DNA of 15,750 bases, from positions 1 through 15,750 of the forward strand of contig JACQCN010000110.1 in NCBI GenBank assembly GCA_016201575.1, read 5' to 3'. The notes under the pieces are model-generated. The model had not been told where the DNA came from. It saw only the letters and a list, made by a program, of their open reading frames with translations, and ran no database searches. A program made the position numbers and the translations under genes. Positions 5,999 to 14,383 of this stretch are shown here, in pieces (positions within the stretch are counted from its first letter, which is position 1; each line of letters opens with the position of its first letter). The DNA is from Candidatus Rokuibacteriota bacterium (GTDB taxonomy: Bacteria > Methylomirabilota > Methylomirabilia > Rokubacteriales > CSP1-6).

Positions 5999-7432
5999 AT
6001 GTCCGAACCTTCACTCCTCGGCGGTCCCCTCCGCGTCGTCGCCGTCGGCATCGACTCGTTCGCCGACGCCCTCCGCGCCCAGGGAGTTCCATCGACGCGG
6101 GTGGATTGGCGCCCGCCCGCCGGCGGGGACGCCGAGGTCGCGGCGCTGCTGGCCCGGCTGTGGTGCGACGAGGTCGACGCGGCCAACCGCGCGGCCCTGA
6201 CCCGCCTCAACGCCGCGCGACCGGTGCTCGTCGACGTCAGGCCCGCGATCGAGGTGGTCCCGGGGATGACGCCCGACACGATCCTGCACGCGGGTCCGCC
6301 GATCACGTGGGACCGGATGAGCGGGCCGGTGCGTGGCGCCGTGATCGGGGCGCTGCTCTACGAGCGGCGCGCCCGGACGGAGGAGGCGGCGGAACGTCTG
6401 GCGGCCTCAGGTGTGCTACGGTTCGATCCCTGTCACCATCACGCCGCCGTCGGGCCGATGGCCGGGATCATCACCGCCTCCATGCCGGTCCTGATCGTCG
6501 AGAACCGGACCCACGGCAATCGCGCCTATTCGGTCTTCAACGAAGGCCTGGGGAAGATGCTGCGCTATGGGGCGTACGGCGAGGACGTGATCGAGCGGCT
6601 CCGGTGGATCGAGACGTCGCTCGGCCCCGCCGTCGGCGCCGCCCTCCGGGCGTCGGGCGGCATCGACCTGCGGGCCCTGATCGCCCAGGCGCTCGAGATG
6701 GGCGACGAGTGCCACAGCCGGAACCGGGCGGCCTCCGCCCTTCTGATCAAGGCGCTGGCGTCCCATCTGGCGGCGCTCGACCTGCCGCCCGCCGAACGCG
6801 CCCGGATCTTCGCGTTCGCCGGCGGCAACGATCACTTCTTCCTGAACGTGAGCATGGCGGCCTGCAAGACCGCGACGGACGCCGCCCACGGCATCGCTCA
6901 CAGCACGCTGGTCACGGCGATGGCGCGGAACGGGACGGACTTCGGCATCCGCGTGAGCGGGCTCGGCGATCGCTGGTTCACCGGCCCGGCCCAGAGGCCG
7001 GTCGGGCTCTACTTCTCCGGCTTCACCGCGGAGGACGCGAATCCCGACATGGGGGACAGCGCGATCACCGAGACCGGCGGCCTCGGCGGGTTCGCGATGG
7101 CGGGCGCGCCGGCGATCGTCCAGTTCGTCGGCGGCACCCCTGCCGACGCCCTGCGGACCACCCGGCTGATGTACGAGATCACCGTCGGCGAGGGCGACGC
7201 CTACCGGCTGCCCGGCCTCGACTTCCGCGGCACCCCCACCGGGATCGACGTCCGCCTGGTCATGCAGACCGGCCTGCTCCCGCAGATCACCACCGGCATC
7301 GCCCACCGCCGGGCGGGGATCGGACAGGTGGGCGCGGGTCTCGTGCGACCGCCGGTCGCGTGCTTCGAGGCGGCGCTGCGGGCCCTGGCGGCGGTGCGCC
7401 CGCCAGCGCCGGTGGCGGTCAGAGGGTCCTGA
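5999..7432 (+). CDS. DUF1116 protein (AllG/YlbE-like)
   Basis: A 477-residue soluble protein of the DUF1116 family. Visible marks: VVAVGIDSFADALRAQGV (13-30) with VDWRPPAGGD (35-44); FDPCHHHAAVGPM; VENRTHGNRAYSVFNEGLGK; MGDECHSRNRAAS; NDHFFLNVSMAACK; MARNGTDFGIRVSG; and GDSAITETGGLGG, the family's most conserved blocks in order. In Escherichia coli the DUF1116 protein AllG (YlbE), with AllF (FdrA) and AllH (YlbF), forms the oxamate carbamoyltransferase of allantoin breakdown. Neither partner is in this window, so the protein either works alone or its partners lie elsewhere. The ATG at 5999 fits the family N-terminus; Shine-Dalgarno is weak (AGG). Its 3' end overlaps the convergent hydrolase pseudogene by 14 bases. 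Confidence 0.87.
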   Translation: MSEPSLLGGPLRVVAVGIDSFADALRAQGVPSTRVDWRPPAGGDAEVAALLARLWCDEVDAANRAALTRLNAARPVLVDVRPAIEVVPGMTPDTILHAGPPITWDRMSGPVRGAVIGALLYERRARTEEAAERLAASGVLRFDPCHHHAAVGPMAGIITASMPVLIVENRTHGNRAYSVFNEGLGKMLRYGAYGEDVIERLRWIETSLGPAVGAALRASGGIDLRALIAQALEMGDECHSRNRAASALLIKALASHLAALDLPPAERARIFAFAGGNDHFFLNVSMAACKTATDAAHGIAHSTLVTAMARNGTDFGIRVSGLGDRWFTGPAQRPVGLYFSGFTAEDANPDMGDSAITETGGLGGFAMAGAPAIVQFVGGTPADALRTTRLMYEITVGEGDAYRLPGLDFRGTPTGIDVRLVMQTGLLPQITTGIAHRRAGIGQVGAGLVRPPVACFEAALRALAAVRPPAPVAVRGS

Positions 7433-8131
7433 GCGCGGCCATGATCTGCGCCGAGCCGGTGACGAAGCCGAAGCACTTCTTCACGTTGAAGAGCGTCGCC
7501 TGCCGGCAGTAGTCGGGGGACGTCGTCGCGCTGCAGTCGTCCACCAGCACGCAGCCGTAGCCGAGGAAGTTCGCGTCCTGCAGCGTGCACATCACGCACT
7601 GGTCGATGTTCACGCCGCCGAACAGGATGGTCCGCACGCCGAGGTTGCGCAGGATGCTGTCGAGCGGCGTGTCCCAGAAGCCGCTGATCCGGTACTTGTC
7701 AACCCTGACGTCGCCCGGCTCCTGCTTCAGCTCCTCCAGTCACCGAGCCCGATCCCCACGCCCGCCGGCTTGTAAAGATGGAGCTGGTTGGGCGCCATGT
7801 TCAGGAGGTCGGGCCGGTTACCCCAGTTGACCCAGATGATCGGCACACCGGCCTTGCGCAGCTCGGGCAGGAGCGTCTGAAGAGGCCCGATCGAGGCGCG
7901 GTCCGGTGTGACGTCGACTCCGAGGTGATCGACCCATCCGCCCGTCGCGCAGAAGTCGTTCTGCATGTCGATGACCACCATCGCGGTTCGGTTGAGATCC
8001 GCCGTCACCGTCTGCGGCTCGGCGGCGATGGTCAGCGGCCGGGGCGCGGGGGACGGCTGCGACATGTCGACGTGCTGCGCGTCGACGAGCCACTTGTAGC
8101 CGGGAGCGGAGCCGAGGGGTATGAGCGTCAT
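7419..8131 (-). pseudogene. Isochorismatase/RutB-like cysteine hydrolase, internally deleted and frameshifted
   Basis: The N-terminal part (8131 to about 7741) reads MTLIPLGSAPGYKWLV and includes MVVIDMQNDFC with catalytic Asp55, the NWGNRPDLLN block and a last in-frame GIGLGD. The C-terminal part, in another frame (about 7740 to 7419), resumes with LEELKQEPGDVRVDKYRIS and contains the catalytic Lys, GFWDTPLDSIL and the catalytic Cys in NIDQCVMCTL. The family normally has about 18 more residues, with a GSW motif, between GLGD and the EEL block. These are missing, so the lesion is a short out-of-frame deletion near 7738-7741. Intact relatives hydrolyse amides such as ureidoacrylate, biuret or similar. 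The ATG at 8129-8131 has GGAGG six bases upstream. The coding sequence is otherwise well conserved, so the break is recent or an assembly error. Confidence 0.82.
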
Positions 8132-8164
8132 CGGAATCCTCCACGTGTGGGATCGACGGCGCCG

Positions 8165-8170
8165 ATTATA
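8165..8170 (-). promoter_or_regulatory. Candidate -10 box for the hydrolase gene
   Basis: A perfect TATAAT on the minus strand in a run of alternating G and C. The expected start is near 8158, giving a leader of about 26 bases that contains the GGAGG ribosome-binding site. No -35 hexamer is visible at 16-18 base spacing. Confidence 0.35.
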
Positions 8171-8214
8171 GCCCGCGCGCGCGGTGGCTCGCCGTCCGTG
8201 GCGCTGCACGATTT

Positions 8215-8243
8215 TTGAGCGGAAGGCGAGCGACTGCGATAAG
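8215..8243 (+). promoter_or_regulatory. Candidate promoter of the ABC transporter operon
   Basis: TTGAGC (8215-8220) and GATAAG (8238-8243), separated by 17 bases, each match four of six bases of the sigma70 consensus. Transcription would start near 8250 and leave about 134 bases of leader before the ATG at 8384. I saw no known riboswitch core in that leader. A short direct repeat, GCCAGC twice, lies at about 8341-8358. The gap 8132-8383 is otherwise without a gene. Confidence 0.3.
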
Positions 8244-8383
8244 CTGCCGCAAATCTGAGCAGCCGGATCGCGGCGCCGTTCGAGCCAAAGCTGGGGACTT
8301 GAAGGCTTTCGGGCGCGTTGTGCCCCGTGGTACGGAGTTTGCCAGCGACGGAGCCAGCCTCGTAGCAGGAAGGAGAACCGGGC

Positions 8384-9254
8384 ATGACTACTCTCGACCG
8401 AAGGAACTTCCTCAAGACCGCGGCGGCGGCCACCGCCGGCCTCGCGATCACCGCGGGCCTCCGACCGTGGGCATTCGCGGCGGGGCCACTGCCCATCGGC
8501 GTGCTGATCCCGGGCTCGAAGTCGGACAAGGGCTGGATGGAGTCCGGCTACGACGGCATGAGGACGGCCGAGAAGCGCCACGGCGACAAGGTCAAGGTCA
8601 GCTACATCGAGAACGTGAAGTTCGCCGACATGGAGCAGGCGCTGGTCGCGCTGGCGTCCAAGAACGTCCTCGTCATCGGCGTGGGCTGGCAGACCGAGGC
8701 CTCGGTGCGCAAGGTCGCCAATGCTCTCGAAGAACGGCGCCGTCAGCTACGTGGGGGGGCTCGAGATCCCCGCGATCGTGAACGCCGGGAAGGAGTTCGG
8801 CAACGGCGCCCGCTACATCACGCCCGGCATCAAGTACTTCGAGAGCTACACCGGCGACTTCGACGATGTGGCCAAGTCGAAGGAGGCGACGCTAGCCGCC
8901 ATCAGCCAGGGCGCGGACGTCCACTACCACATCCTGAACCTCGGGCTGCGCGGCATGGAGCAGGCGGCGCGCGAGAAGAGCACGAAGATCATCGGCAGCT
9001 ACACCAACCGCTGCGGCAGCAACCCGCTCTACGTCGCCTACACGATCACGGGTGTGGGATACCAGGTGGAATACGCGATCGACCAGCTCGTCGCCGGCAC
9101 CTGGAGGGCGGAGTTCAAGCCCTTCGGCCTCGCCATGGGCCCGAAGGCCTCCGACATCGCGATCTGCGGCGGCGGTACCCCGGCCCTCATCGCCAAGCTC
9201 GAGACGATCAAGAAGAACATCCTGGCCGGGAAGCTCAAGGTGCTGGAGAGCTAG
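8384..9254 (+). pseudogene. BMP-family ABC substrate-binding protein, internally deleted and frameshifted
   Basis: The N-terminal part (8384 to about 8718) starts with a Tat signal, DRRNFLKTAAAATAGLA, then PIGVLIPGSKSDKGWMESGY, the opening of the BMP (PF02608-type) fold, and runs to IGVGWQTEASVRKVA. A different frame (about 8720-9254) continues with MLSKNGAVSYVGGLEIPA, YTGDFDD, GADVHYHILN, GSYTNRC and ends KLKVLES. In the family the first part is followed by about 35 residues (the KFxxVGG to EGAYLAG region) before MLSKxGxVGFVGG; these are absent. The lesion at about 8716-8722 is thus a deletion plus frameshift. The protein would otherwise bind its ligand (nucleoside, purine or related) outside the membrane for the importer downstream. 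AGGAAGGAG precedes the ATG. Confidence 0.82.
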
Positions 9255-9270
9255 CGCCGGAGAGGCGACC

Positions 9271-10857
9271 GTGTCGCCGAGCGCGGGCTCGGTGCTGCTG
9301 AAGCTGGACGGCCTCACCAAGCGGTTCGGCGCCGTCACGGCGCTGGACGACGTGTCGCTGTCCATCGACGCGGGCGAGGTGCACTGCCTGCTCGGGGAGA
9401 ACGGCGCCGGCAAGTCGACCCTCTGCAACGTGGTCTTCGGGGTCCACGCGCCGGACGCCGGCCAGATGCACCTCGAGGGCCGGCCCTTCCGCCCGACCGG
9501 CCCCGCGGACTCGCTGTCCGCCGGCGTCGCGATGGTGCACCAGCATTTCAGCCTGGTGCCCACGATGACCGTGGTCGAGAACCTGATGCTCGGTCGCCTG
9601 GATGGCGTCCTCAAGCGGAGGGACTTCGCCGCCCGCGTGCGCGAGCTGGGCGCCACCTACGGCCTCGAGGTGGACCCCGATCGACGCGTGGCCGAGCTGT
9701 CGGTCGGCGAACGCCAGCGCGTCGAGATCATCAAGTGCCTGATCCGCGATCCGCGGCTCCTGGTGCTCGACGAGCCCACGGCGGTGCTGCCGCCCGAAGA
9801 GGTCGCGGCGCTGCTCGCGATGTGCCGCCGGGTGGCCGCGGCGGGGCGCGGCGTGATCCTCGTCACCCACAAGCTGGCCGAGATCGCCCGGGTGGCCGAT
9901 CGGACCACCGTCCTCCGCGCGGGCAAGGTGGTGGAGAGCGTGACGATGAAGGTGGCCGACATGCGCGCACTGGTGCGCGCCATGGTCGGGCGGGAGCTGG
10001 TCTCGATCGACCGGATGGTGGCCGTCTCCCTCGGGATGGAAGCCGCGGGCCACGCCGGACCGCCGCCCCGCCCCGCCCGCCCGGCGCCGGCGAACGTCCG
10101 AACCCGGCGCGACGACGCGCTGATGGTGGACGGCGTCAGCTACCGGGACCACGGCGGCGCGCTCCGGCTCGACCGGGTCACGCTCATCGTCAAGCCCGGC
10201 GAGATCGTCGGAATCGCCGGCGTGGAAGGGAACGGGCAAAGCGAGCTGGCGGCGATCATCGCCGGCCTCGTCTGCCCGACCGGGGGGCGGATCTTTGTCG
10301 GCGGCCGGGAGCTGACGAGACGGTCCCCGGGCGAGGTCACGGCCGCCGGCGCCGGCATCATCCCCGAGGACCGCCACGCGATCGGATGCATCGAGGAGAT
10401 GACCGTGGCCGAGAACCTGTTTCTCGGTGCCCTCGGGCGCTTCACCCGGTTCGGCCTCCTGCGCCGACGGGCGATGGGCGAGGCGGCGGCGGCCCTGATG
10501 CACGAGTTCGACGTGCGCGGCAGCGGCCCGGGCGCCCCGATGAAGAGCCTCTCGGGCGGCAACCAGCAAAGGGCGGTGCTGGCGAGGGAGCTGTCCCTGG
10601 ATCCCCTCGTGTTCCTGCTGGCGGCGCAGCCCACGCGGGGCCTCGACGTCGGCGCGGTCGACGCCGTCTACGGCCGGATCTTCGCCGCCCGCGAGAACGG
10701 CGCGGGGGTGCTGCTGATCTCCAGCGAGCTGGACGAGCTGCTCGCGGCCTCCGATCGCATCATCGTCCTCTACCGCGGCCGGATCGTCGGTGAGCTGCCG
10801 GCGGAGGCGGGCAACCGCGAAGCCATCGGCTCCCTGATGTCCGGACACGCCGCGTGA
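9271..10857 (+). CDS. ABC transporter ATP-binding protein, tandem domain (BMP-type importer)
   Basis: A 528-residue protein with two fused ATPase domains, the standard form for BMP/nucleoside and sugar importers (YufO/RbsA type). Domain 1 has Walker A GENGAGKST at about 42-50, Q-loop MVHQHFSL, signature LSVGERQR near 143 and Walker B LLVLDEPTA near 165. Domain 2 has the degenerate Walker A GVEGNGQSE, typical for this subfamily, EDRHAIGCI, signature LSGGNQQR near 427 and AAQPTRGLD. So only one site is expected to be fully competent. A proline-rich linker (about residues 265-285) joins them. The GTG start at 9271 has GGAGAGG five bases upstream, and the gene follows the binding protein by 16 bases. 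Its stop overlaps the next GTG. No lesion is seen. Confidence 0.93.
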   Translation: MSPSAGSVLLKLDGLTKRFGAVTALDDVSLSIDAGEVHCLLGENGAGKSTLCNVVFGVHAPDAGQMHLEGRPFRPTGPADSLSAGVAMVHQHFSLVPTMTVVENLMLGRLDGVLKRRDFAARVRELGATYGLEVDPDRRVAELSVGERQRVEIIKCLIRDPRLLVLDEPTAVLPPEEVAALLAMCRRVAAAGRGVILVTHKLAEIARVADRTTVLRAGKVVESVTMKVADMRALVRAMVGRELVSIDRMVAVSLGMEAAGHAGPPPRPARPAPANVRTRRDDALMVDGVSYRDHGGALRLDRVTLIVKPGEIVGIAGVEGNGQSELAAIIAGLVCPTGGRIFVGGRELTRRSPGEVTAAGAGIIPEDRHAIGCIEEMTVAENLFLGALGRFTRFGLLRRRAMGEAAAALMHEFDVRGSGPGAPMKSLSGGNQQRAVLARELSLDPLVFLLAAQPTRGLDVGAVDAVYGRIFAARENGAGVLLISSELDELLAASDRIIVLYRGRIVGELPAEAGNREAIGSLMSGHAA

Positions 10858-11939
10858 GCGCGGGCGCGACGGTCACGAAGGGAGCCGCCCCGGCGTGGGC
10901 TCCGCCGCGCACCGTCGTCATCCCGGTCCTCGCCACGCTCGCCGCCCTCGGGGTCGGCGTGCTCCTCATCACCGCCACCGGCACGTCGGTGCCGGACGCG
11001 ATCGCGGGGTTCTGGGACGGCATGGTGGGGTCGAGCTTCGCCATCGGCGCCTCGATCAACCGCGCCGTCGCCCTCGCGCTGGTCGGCCTCGGCTTCATCC
11101 TGGCCAACCGCGCGAACCTCACCAACGTGGGGGGTGAGGGGCAGATCGCCGTCGGCGGCATCGCCGCCACCGCGCTCGCCCTGCACGGCGCGGCGGGCCT
11201 GCCCCGGCCGCTGGCCGTCGGGGTGCCGCTCGCCGCCGGCGCGGCCGCGGGCGCCCTCTGGGGCGCCGTGGCGGGAGGGCTCAAGGTCAGGCGCAGGACC
11301 AACGAGGTCATCAGCACGCTGCTGCTGACGTTCGTCGGCCTCCTGATGGTCTACTGGTCGGTGCAGTCCGAGAACCTGCTGCGCCAGCCGATGACCTCGG
11401 CGGCCACCCTGCCAGAGTCGCTCGAGCTGCCCGCCGCCACGAAGCTTCCGACGGTGCTGCGCGATCCGGGCTCGCCGCTCCACATCGGCGCCTTCATCGC
11501 GCTCGCCGCCGCCCTCGCGGTCGGCCTGGTCCTCGCCCGGAGCGCCCTCGGCGTGCGGCTGCGCGCGGTCGGGCTCAACGAGCTGGCGTCACGCCGGGCG
11601 GGCATCCGCGACGGCCGACTCGTCGTCCTCGCGCTCACCGTGGCCGGGGCCCTCGGGGGCCTCGCCGGGGCGATCATGCTCCAGGGCGAGCTGTGGATCC
11701 TGACGAGCGGGTTCACGTCCGGCTACGGCTTCGACGGCCTCGTGGTGGGGCTGCTCTCGCGGGGCTCGGTCGTGGCCGTCATCGCCGGCGCGCTCTTCTT
11801 CGGCTTCCTGCGGTCGGGCGGGCTCGCGATGGAGATCACGGCGGGGGTGCCCGCCGCGGTGGTGGTCCTGATTCAGGGGCTCCTCGTCGTCACCATCGCG
11901 GGCACCGCGATCCTCACCGACCAGGGCCGGCCGCCATGA
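10854..11939 (+). CDS. ABC transporter permease 1 (YufP-like)
   Basis: A 361-residue inner-membrane permease of the branched-chain/BMP class. It has a first helix at about 20-42, then the family block LANRANLTNVGGEGQIAVGG at about 83-102. More helices follow, with an EAA-like cytoplasmic loop RAVGLNELASRRAGI near 238-252 that docks the ATPase. The last helices enclose ELWILTSGFTSGYGFDGLVVGLL and the C-terminal GGLAMEITAGVPAAVVVLIQG. Length is normal. It starts with GTG in a GTGA overlap with the ATPase gene and ends in an ATGA overlap with permease 2, so all three should be translated together. It forms half of the membrane channel with the next gene product. Confidence 0.93.
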   Translation: MSAGATVTKGAAPAWAPPRTVVIPVLATLAALGVGVLLITATGTSVPDAIAGFWDGMVGSSFAIGASINRAVALALVGLGFILANRANLTNVGGEGQIAVGGIAATALALHGAAGLPRPLAVGVPLAAGAAAGALWGAVAGGLKVRRRTNEVISTLLLTFVGLLMVYWSVQSENLLRQPMTSAATLPESLELPAATKLPTVLRDPGSPLHIGAFIALAAALAVGLVLARSALGVRLRAVGLNELASRRAGIRDGRLVVLALTVAGALGGLAGAIMLQGELWILTSGFTSGYGFDGLVVGLLSRGSVVAVIAGALFFGFLRSGGLAMEITAGVPAAVVVLIQGLLVVTIAGTAILTDQGRPP

Positions 11940-12859
11940 CCGGCGAGCAGGTCGCGGTCTTCCTCGCCTCCTCGCTCCGGCTCTCGATGCCGATGATCCT
12001 CGCCGCCAGCGGAGAGATGGTCAGCGAGCGGGCGGGCGTGCTCAACATGAGCCTCGAGGGGATGATGCTGACGGCGACGTTCGCCGGCGCCCTCGGCTCG
12101 TGGGCGACCGGCCGCCCCGGGATCGGCCTCCTCTGTGGCGTGGCCGCGGCCCTTGTCGTGGCCCTCGTGCAGGCGGTGCTCAGCGTGACCCTGCGTGCCA
12201 ATCAGCTCGTGGTCGGGATCGGCTTCAACATCCTCGCGCTCGGGGCCACGACGTTCCTCTACCGGGAGATCTTCGGCCCGCTCTCCCGCGAGGTGATCCC
12301 GGGCTTCGCCAAATGGGAGGTGCCGCTGGTCGCCGACGTCCCGATCCTCGGCCCGGCCCTCTTCCGCCACGTCGGGCTCGTGTACGTGGGGTTCGCGCTC
12401 GTCCTCGCGCTCTGGGCCGGGCTCCGCTACACGGCGTTCGGCCTCGCCGTCGACGCCGTCGGCGAGGACCCGCGCGCGGCGGACCGGGCCGGGATCCCCG
12501 TGGCTCTCGTTCGCTACGTGGCCGTGTTGATCGCGGGCCTGATGGCAGGGCTGGCCGGGGTCTTCATCTCGGTCGGAGACATCAACACCTTCACCGAGGG
12601 CATGACCAACGGCCAGGGCTACCTCGCGCTGGCCGCCGTGATCTTCGGCGGGTGGGTCGGCGGGCGCACGGTCGCCGCCTGCCTGCTGTTCGGGACCGCC
12701 ACCGCCCTGCAGTTCCAGCTCCCCGCGATGGGCATCGCGATCCCGACCGCGGGGCTCATGATGCTCCCCTACGTGCTCGCCCTGCTGGCCGTGGCCGGGC
12801 TGGTGGGCCATCACGATCCACCCGCGGCGCTGACCCTTCCCTACCGTCGCGGGGCCTGA
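11936..12859 (+). CDS. ABC transporter permease 2 (YufQ-like)
   Basis: A 307-residue inner-membrane permease, the second half of the channel. Marks: SLRLSMPMILAASGEMVSER, then GVLNMSLEGMMLTATFAGAL, the counterpart of the NxGGEGQ block in permease 1. LRANQLVVGIGFNILALG follows. The docking loop is AVGEDPRAADRAGI, and then comes the family signature SVGDINTFTEGMTNGQGYLALAAVIFGGW. The C-terminus is short and polar. Length and topology (about 8 helices) are normal and no lesion is seen. The ATG overlaps the stop of permease 1; its own stop directly abuts an ATG at 12860, so the amidase gene belongs to the same operon. Confidence 0.93.
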   Translation: MTGEQVAVFLASSLRLSMPMILAASGEMVSERAGVLNMSLEGMMLTATFAGALGSWATGRPGIGLLCGVAAALVVALVQAVLSVTLRANQLVVGIGFNILALGATTFLYREIFGPLSREVIPGFAKWEVPLVADVPILGPALFRHVGLVYVGFALVLALWAGLRYTAFGLAVDAVGEDPRAADRAGIPVALVRYVAVLIAGLMAGLAGVFISVGDINTFTEGMTNGQGYLALAAVIFGGWVGGRTVAACLLFGTATALQFQLPAMGIAIPTAGLMMLPYVLALLAVAGLVGHHDPPAALTLPYRRGA

Positions 12860-14187
12860 ATGGCGGGCGCGACCGAGGTCTGCCGCATGGACGCGGTGAC
12901 CCTGGCGGCCGAGATCCGCGCGCGGCGGCTCTCCCCGGTCGAGGTCATCGAGGCGGTGCTCGACCGCATGGCCCGGCTCGAGCCGATCTCCTCACCCGCG
13001 ACATCCGCACCGCCTCCGGCTCGGTCGCCTACCAGTCCTTCGTCCCCGACGAGGACGACGTCGTCGTCGAGCGCCTGAAGGCCGCGGGGGCGATCGTCAT
13101 CGGCAAGACCAACGTATCGGAGTTCGGCTACAGCGCGACCGGGCACAACCCGGTGTTCGAGACCACGCGGAATCCGTGGAACCCCACGCTGACGCCGGGG
13201 GGCTCGAGCGCCGGCGCCGGCGCGGCGGTGGCGGCCGGCGTCGGGCCGATCGCGATCGGCAGCGACGGGGGCGGCTCGGTGCGGATTCCCGCGGCGCACT
13301 GCGGGCTCTACGGGTTCAAGCCGTCGATGGGCCGCATCCCCGTGTACCCGTCCTCGCGCGACGAGCGCTATCCCGGCGTGTCGGGCTGGGAGTCCCTGGA
13401 AGTCATCGGCCCGCTCACGCGCACGGTCGCGGACGCGGCGCTCGTGCTCGCGGCGACGGCGGGTCCCGACCCGCGTGACCGGCACAGCCTCCCCGCCCTC
13501 GGCATGGACTGGATGGAATGCGCGAGGGGCGACCTGAAGCGACTGCGGGTCGCCTACAGCGCGGACTGGGGCTATGCCGCAGTCGACCCCGAGGTGCGCC
13601 GCCTCGCGGGGGCGGCCGCCCGGATCTTCGAGCGCGACCTCGGGTGCGTCGTCGAGGAGGCGAACCCGGGGTGGGAGGACCCGTTGGCGGCCTTCGCGGC
13701 GCTCATCATCGCCGAGACGGACCTGAAGGGAATGCGGGGCCTGGCCGCGCGGTACCACGGCCAGATGTCGCCCCACCTCGTCGATTTCCTGCAGCGACCG
13801 TGGACCGCGGAAGACCTGACGAACGCCAACATGGTGCGGAAGGCGGTGACGAACAAGATGTGGCGGCTCATGTCGCGCTACGATCTCCTGCTCACGCCGA
13901 CCCTGACGGTGCCGCCGTTCGCGCTCCACATGCAGGGGCCGGAGAAGACCGAGGACCGGTCGGTGAGGCCGGAGCAGTGGCTCGCCTTCACCTACCCGCT
14001 GAACATGACCGGCCAGCCGGCGGCCTCGGTCCCCGCCGGCTGGACGAACGACGGCCTCCCGGTGGGGCTGCAGATCGTCGGGCGCCATCTCGACGACCCG
14101 CTCGTGCTCCGCGCCTCCGCGGCCTTCGAGGCCGCGGCTCCCTGGCGGCACCGCTGGCCGCCGCTGCTGAACCGGCTGGGTCTCTGA
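12860..14187 (+). pseudogene. Amidase-signature hydrolase, internally deleted and frameshifted
   Basis: The N-terminal part starts MAGATEVCR or, more typically, MDAVTLAAEIRARRLSPVE at 12887, where GAGGT lies seven bases upstream. It is family-like to DRMARLEP and then loses frame at about 12983-12990. A second frame resumes with DLLTRDIRTASGSVAYQS and runs to 14187, with GGSSAGAGAAVAAG (cis-Ser), GSDGGGSVRIPA (catalytic Ser) and GLYGFKPS. Family members have roughly 40-45 residues between these pieces, including the GxPxxxKD block with the catalytic Lys of the Ser-Ser-Lys triad. That Lys is missing, so even a frame-restored product would be inactive. Position at the end of the importer operon suggests it hydrolysed the imported amide. 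Confidence 0.85.
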
Positions 14188-14189
14188 AG

Positions 14190-14297
14190 GCGGGGTCGCT
14201 CGGGTAGAAGAGCGGCCTCCCCCTCGCGGGCATCTTCTGGCGAAGGTGCGTGCCGCAGACGGCGGACCCGGTCAGCATCGGCGGCGGCGTCAGGCCG
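14190..14297 (+). pseudogene. Degenerate copy of the oxidoreductase promoter and 5' end
   Basis: About 105 bases align with 15091-15196, the region that covers the promoter, ribosome-binding site and first codons of the DAO-type gene at 15146. Shared blocks in order: GCGGGG, CTCGGGTAGAA, CCCTCGCGGG, GAAGGTG, CAGACGGCGGAC and a GTCAxCATCGG(CGG) run that encodes the first glycines of the FAD site. Here the start codon is lost (GTGCCG where the intact gene has ATGGCC), and the similarity ends at GGCGGCGTCA near 14292. It has no downstream coding sequence, so it is a dead remnant. The rest of the gap to 14383 shows no gene. Confidence 0.65.
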
Positions 14298-14383
14298 CTT
14301 CGGGATCACGTGATGGGATTCGCAGGCGGACTCCTCTTCTTTCACCCGCGACCGTCAGCTTCATCGGCGAGTTAGGCGGTACG

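Noticed and set aside
7700..7760. Programmed frameshifting as explanation for the split hydrolase
   Set aside because: A block of about 18 family residues is absent at the joint and no slippery heptamer is seen; a deletion explains both facts.
8750..8760. A run of seven G in the binding-protein gene as the site of a sequencing or programmed frameshift
   Set aside because: The conserved text MLSKNGAVSYVGG is already in the new frame before the run, so the break lies upstream, near 8719, and residues are missing there.
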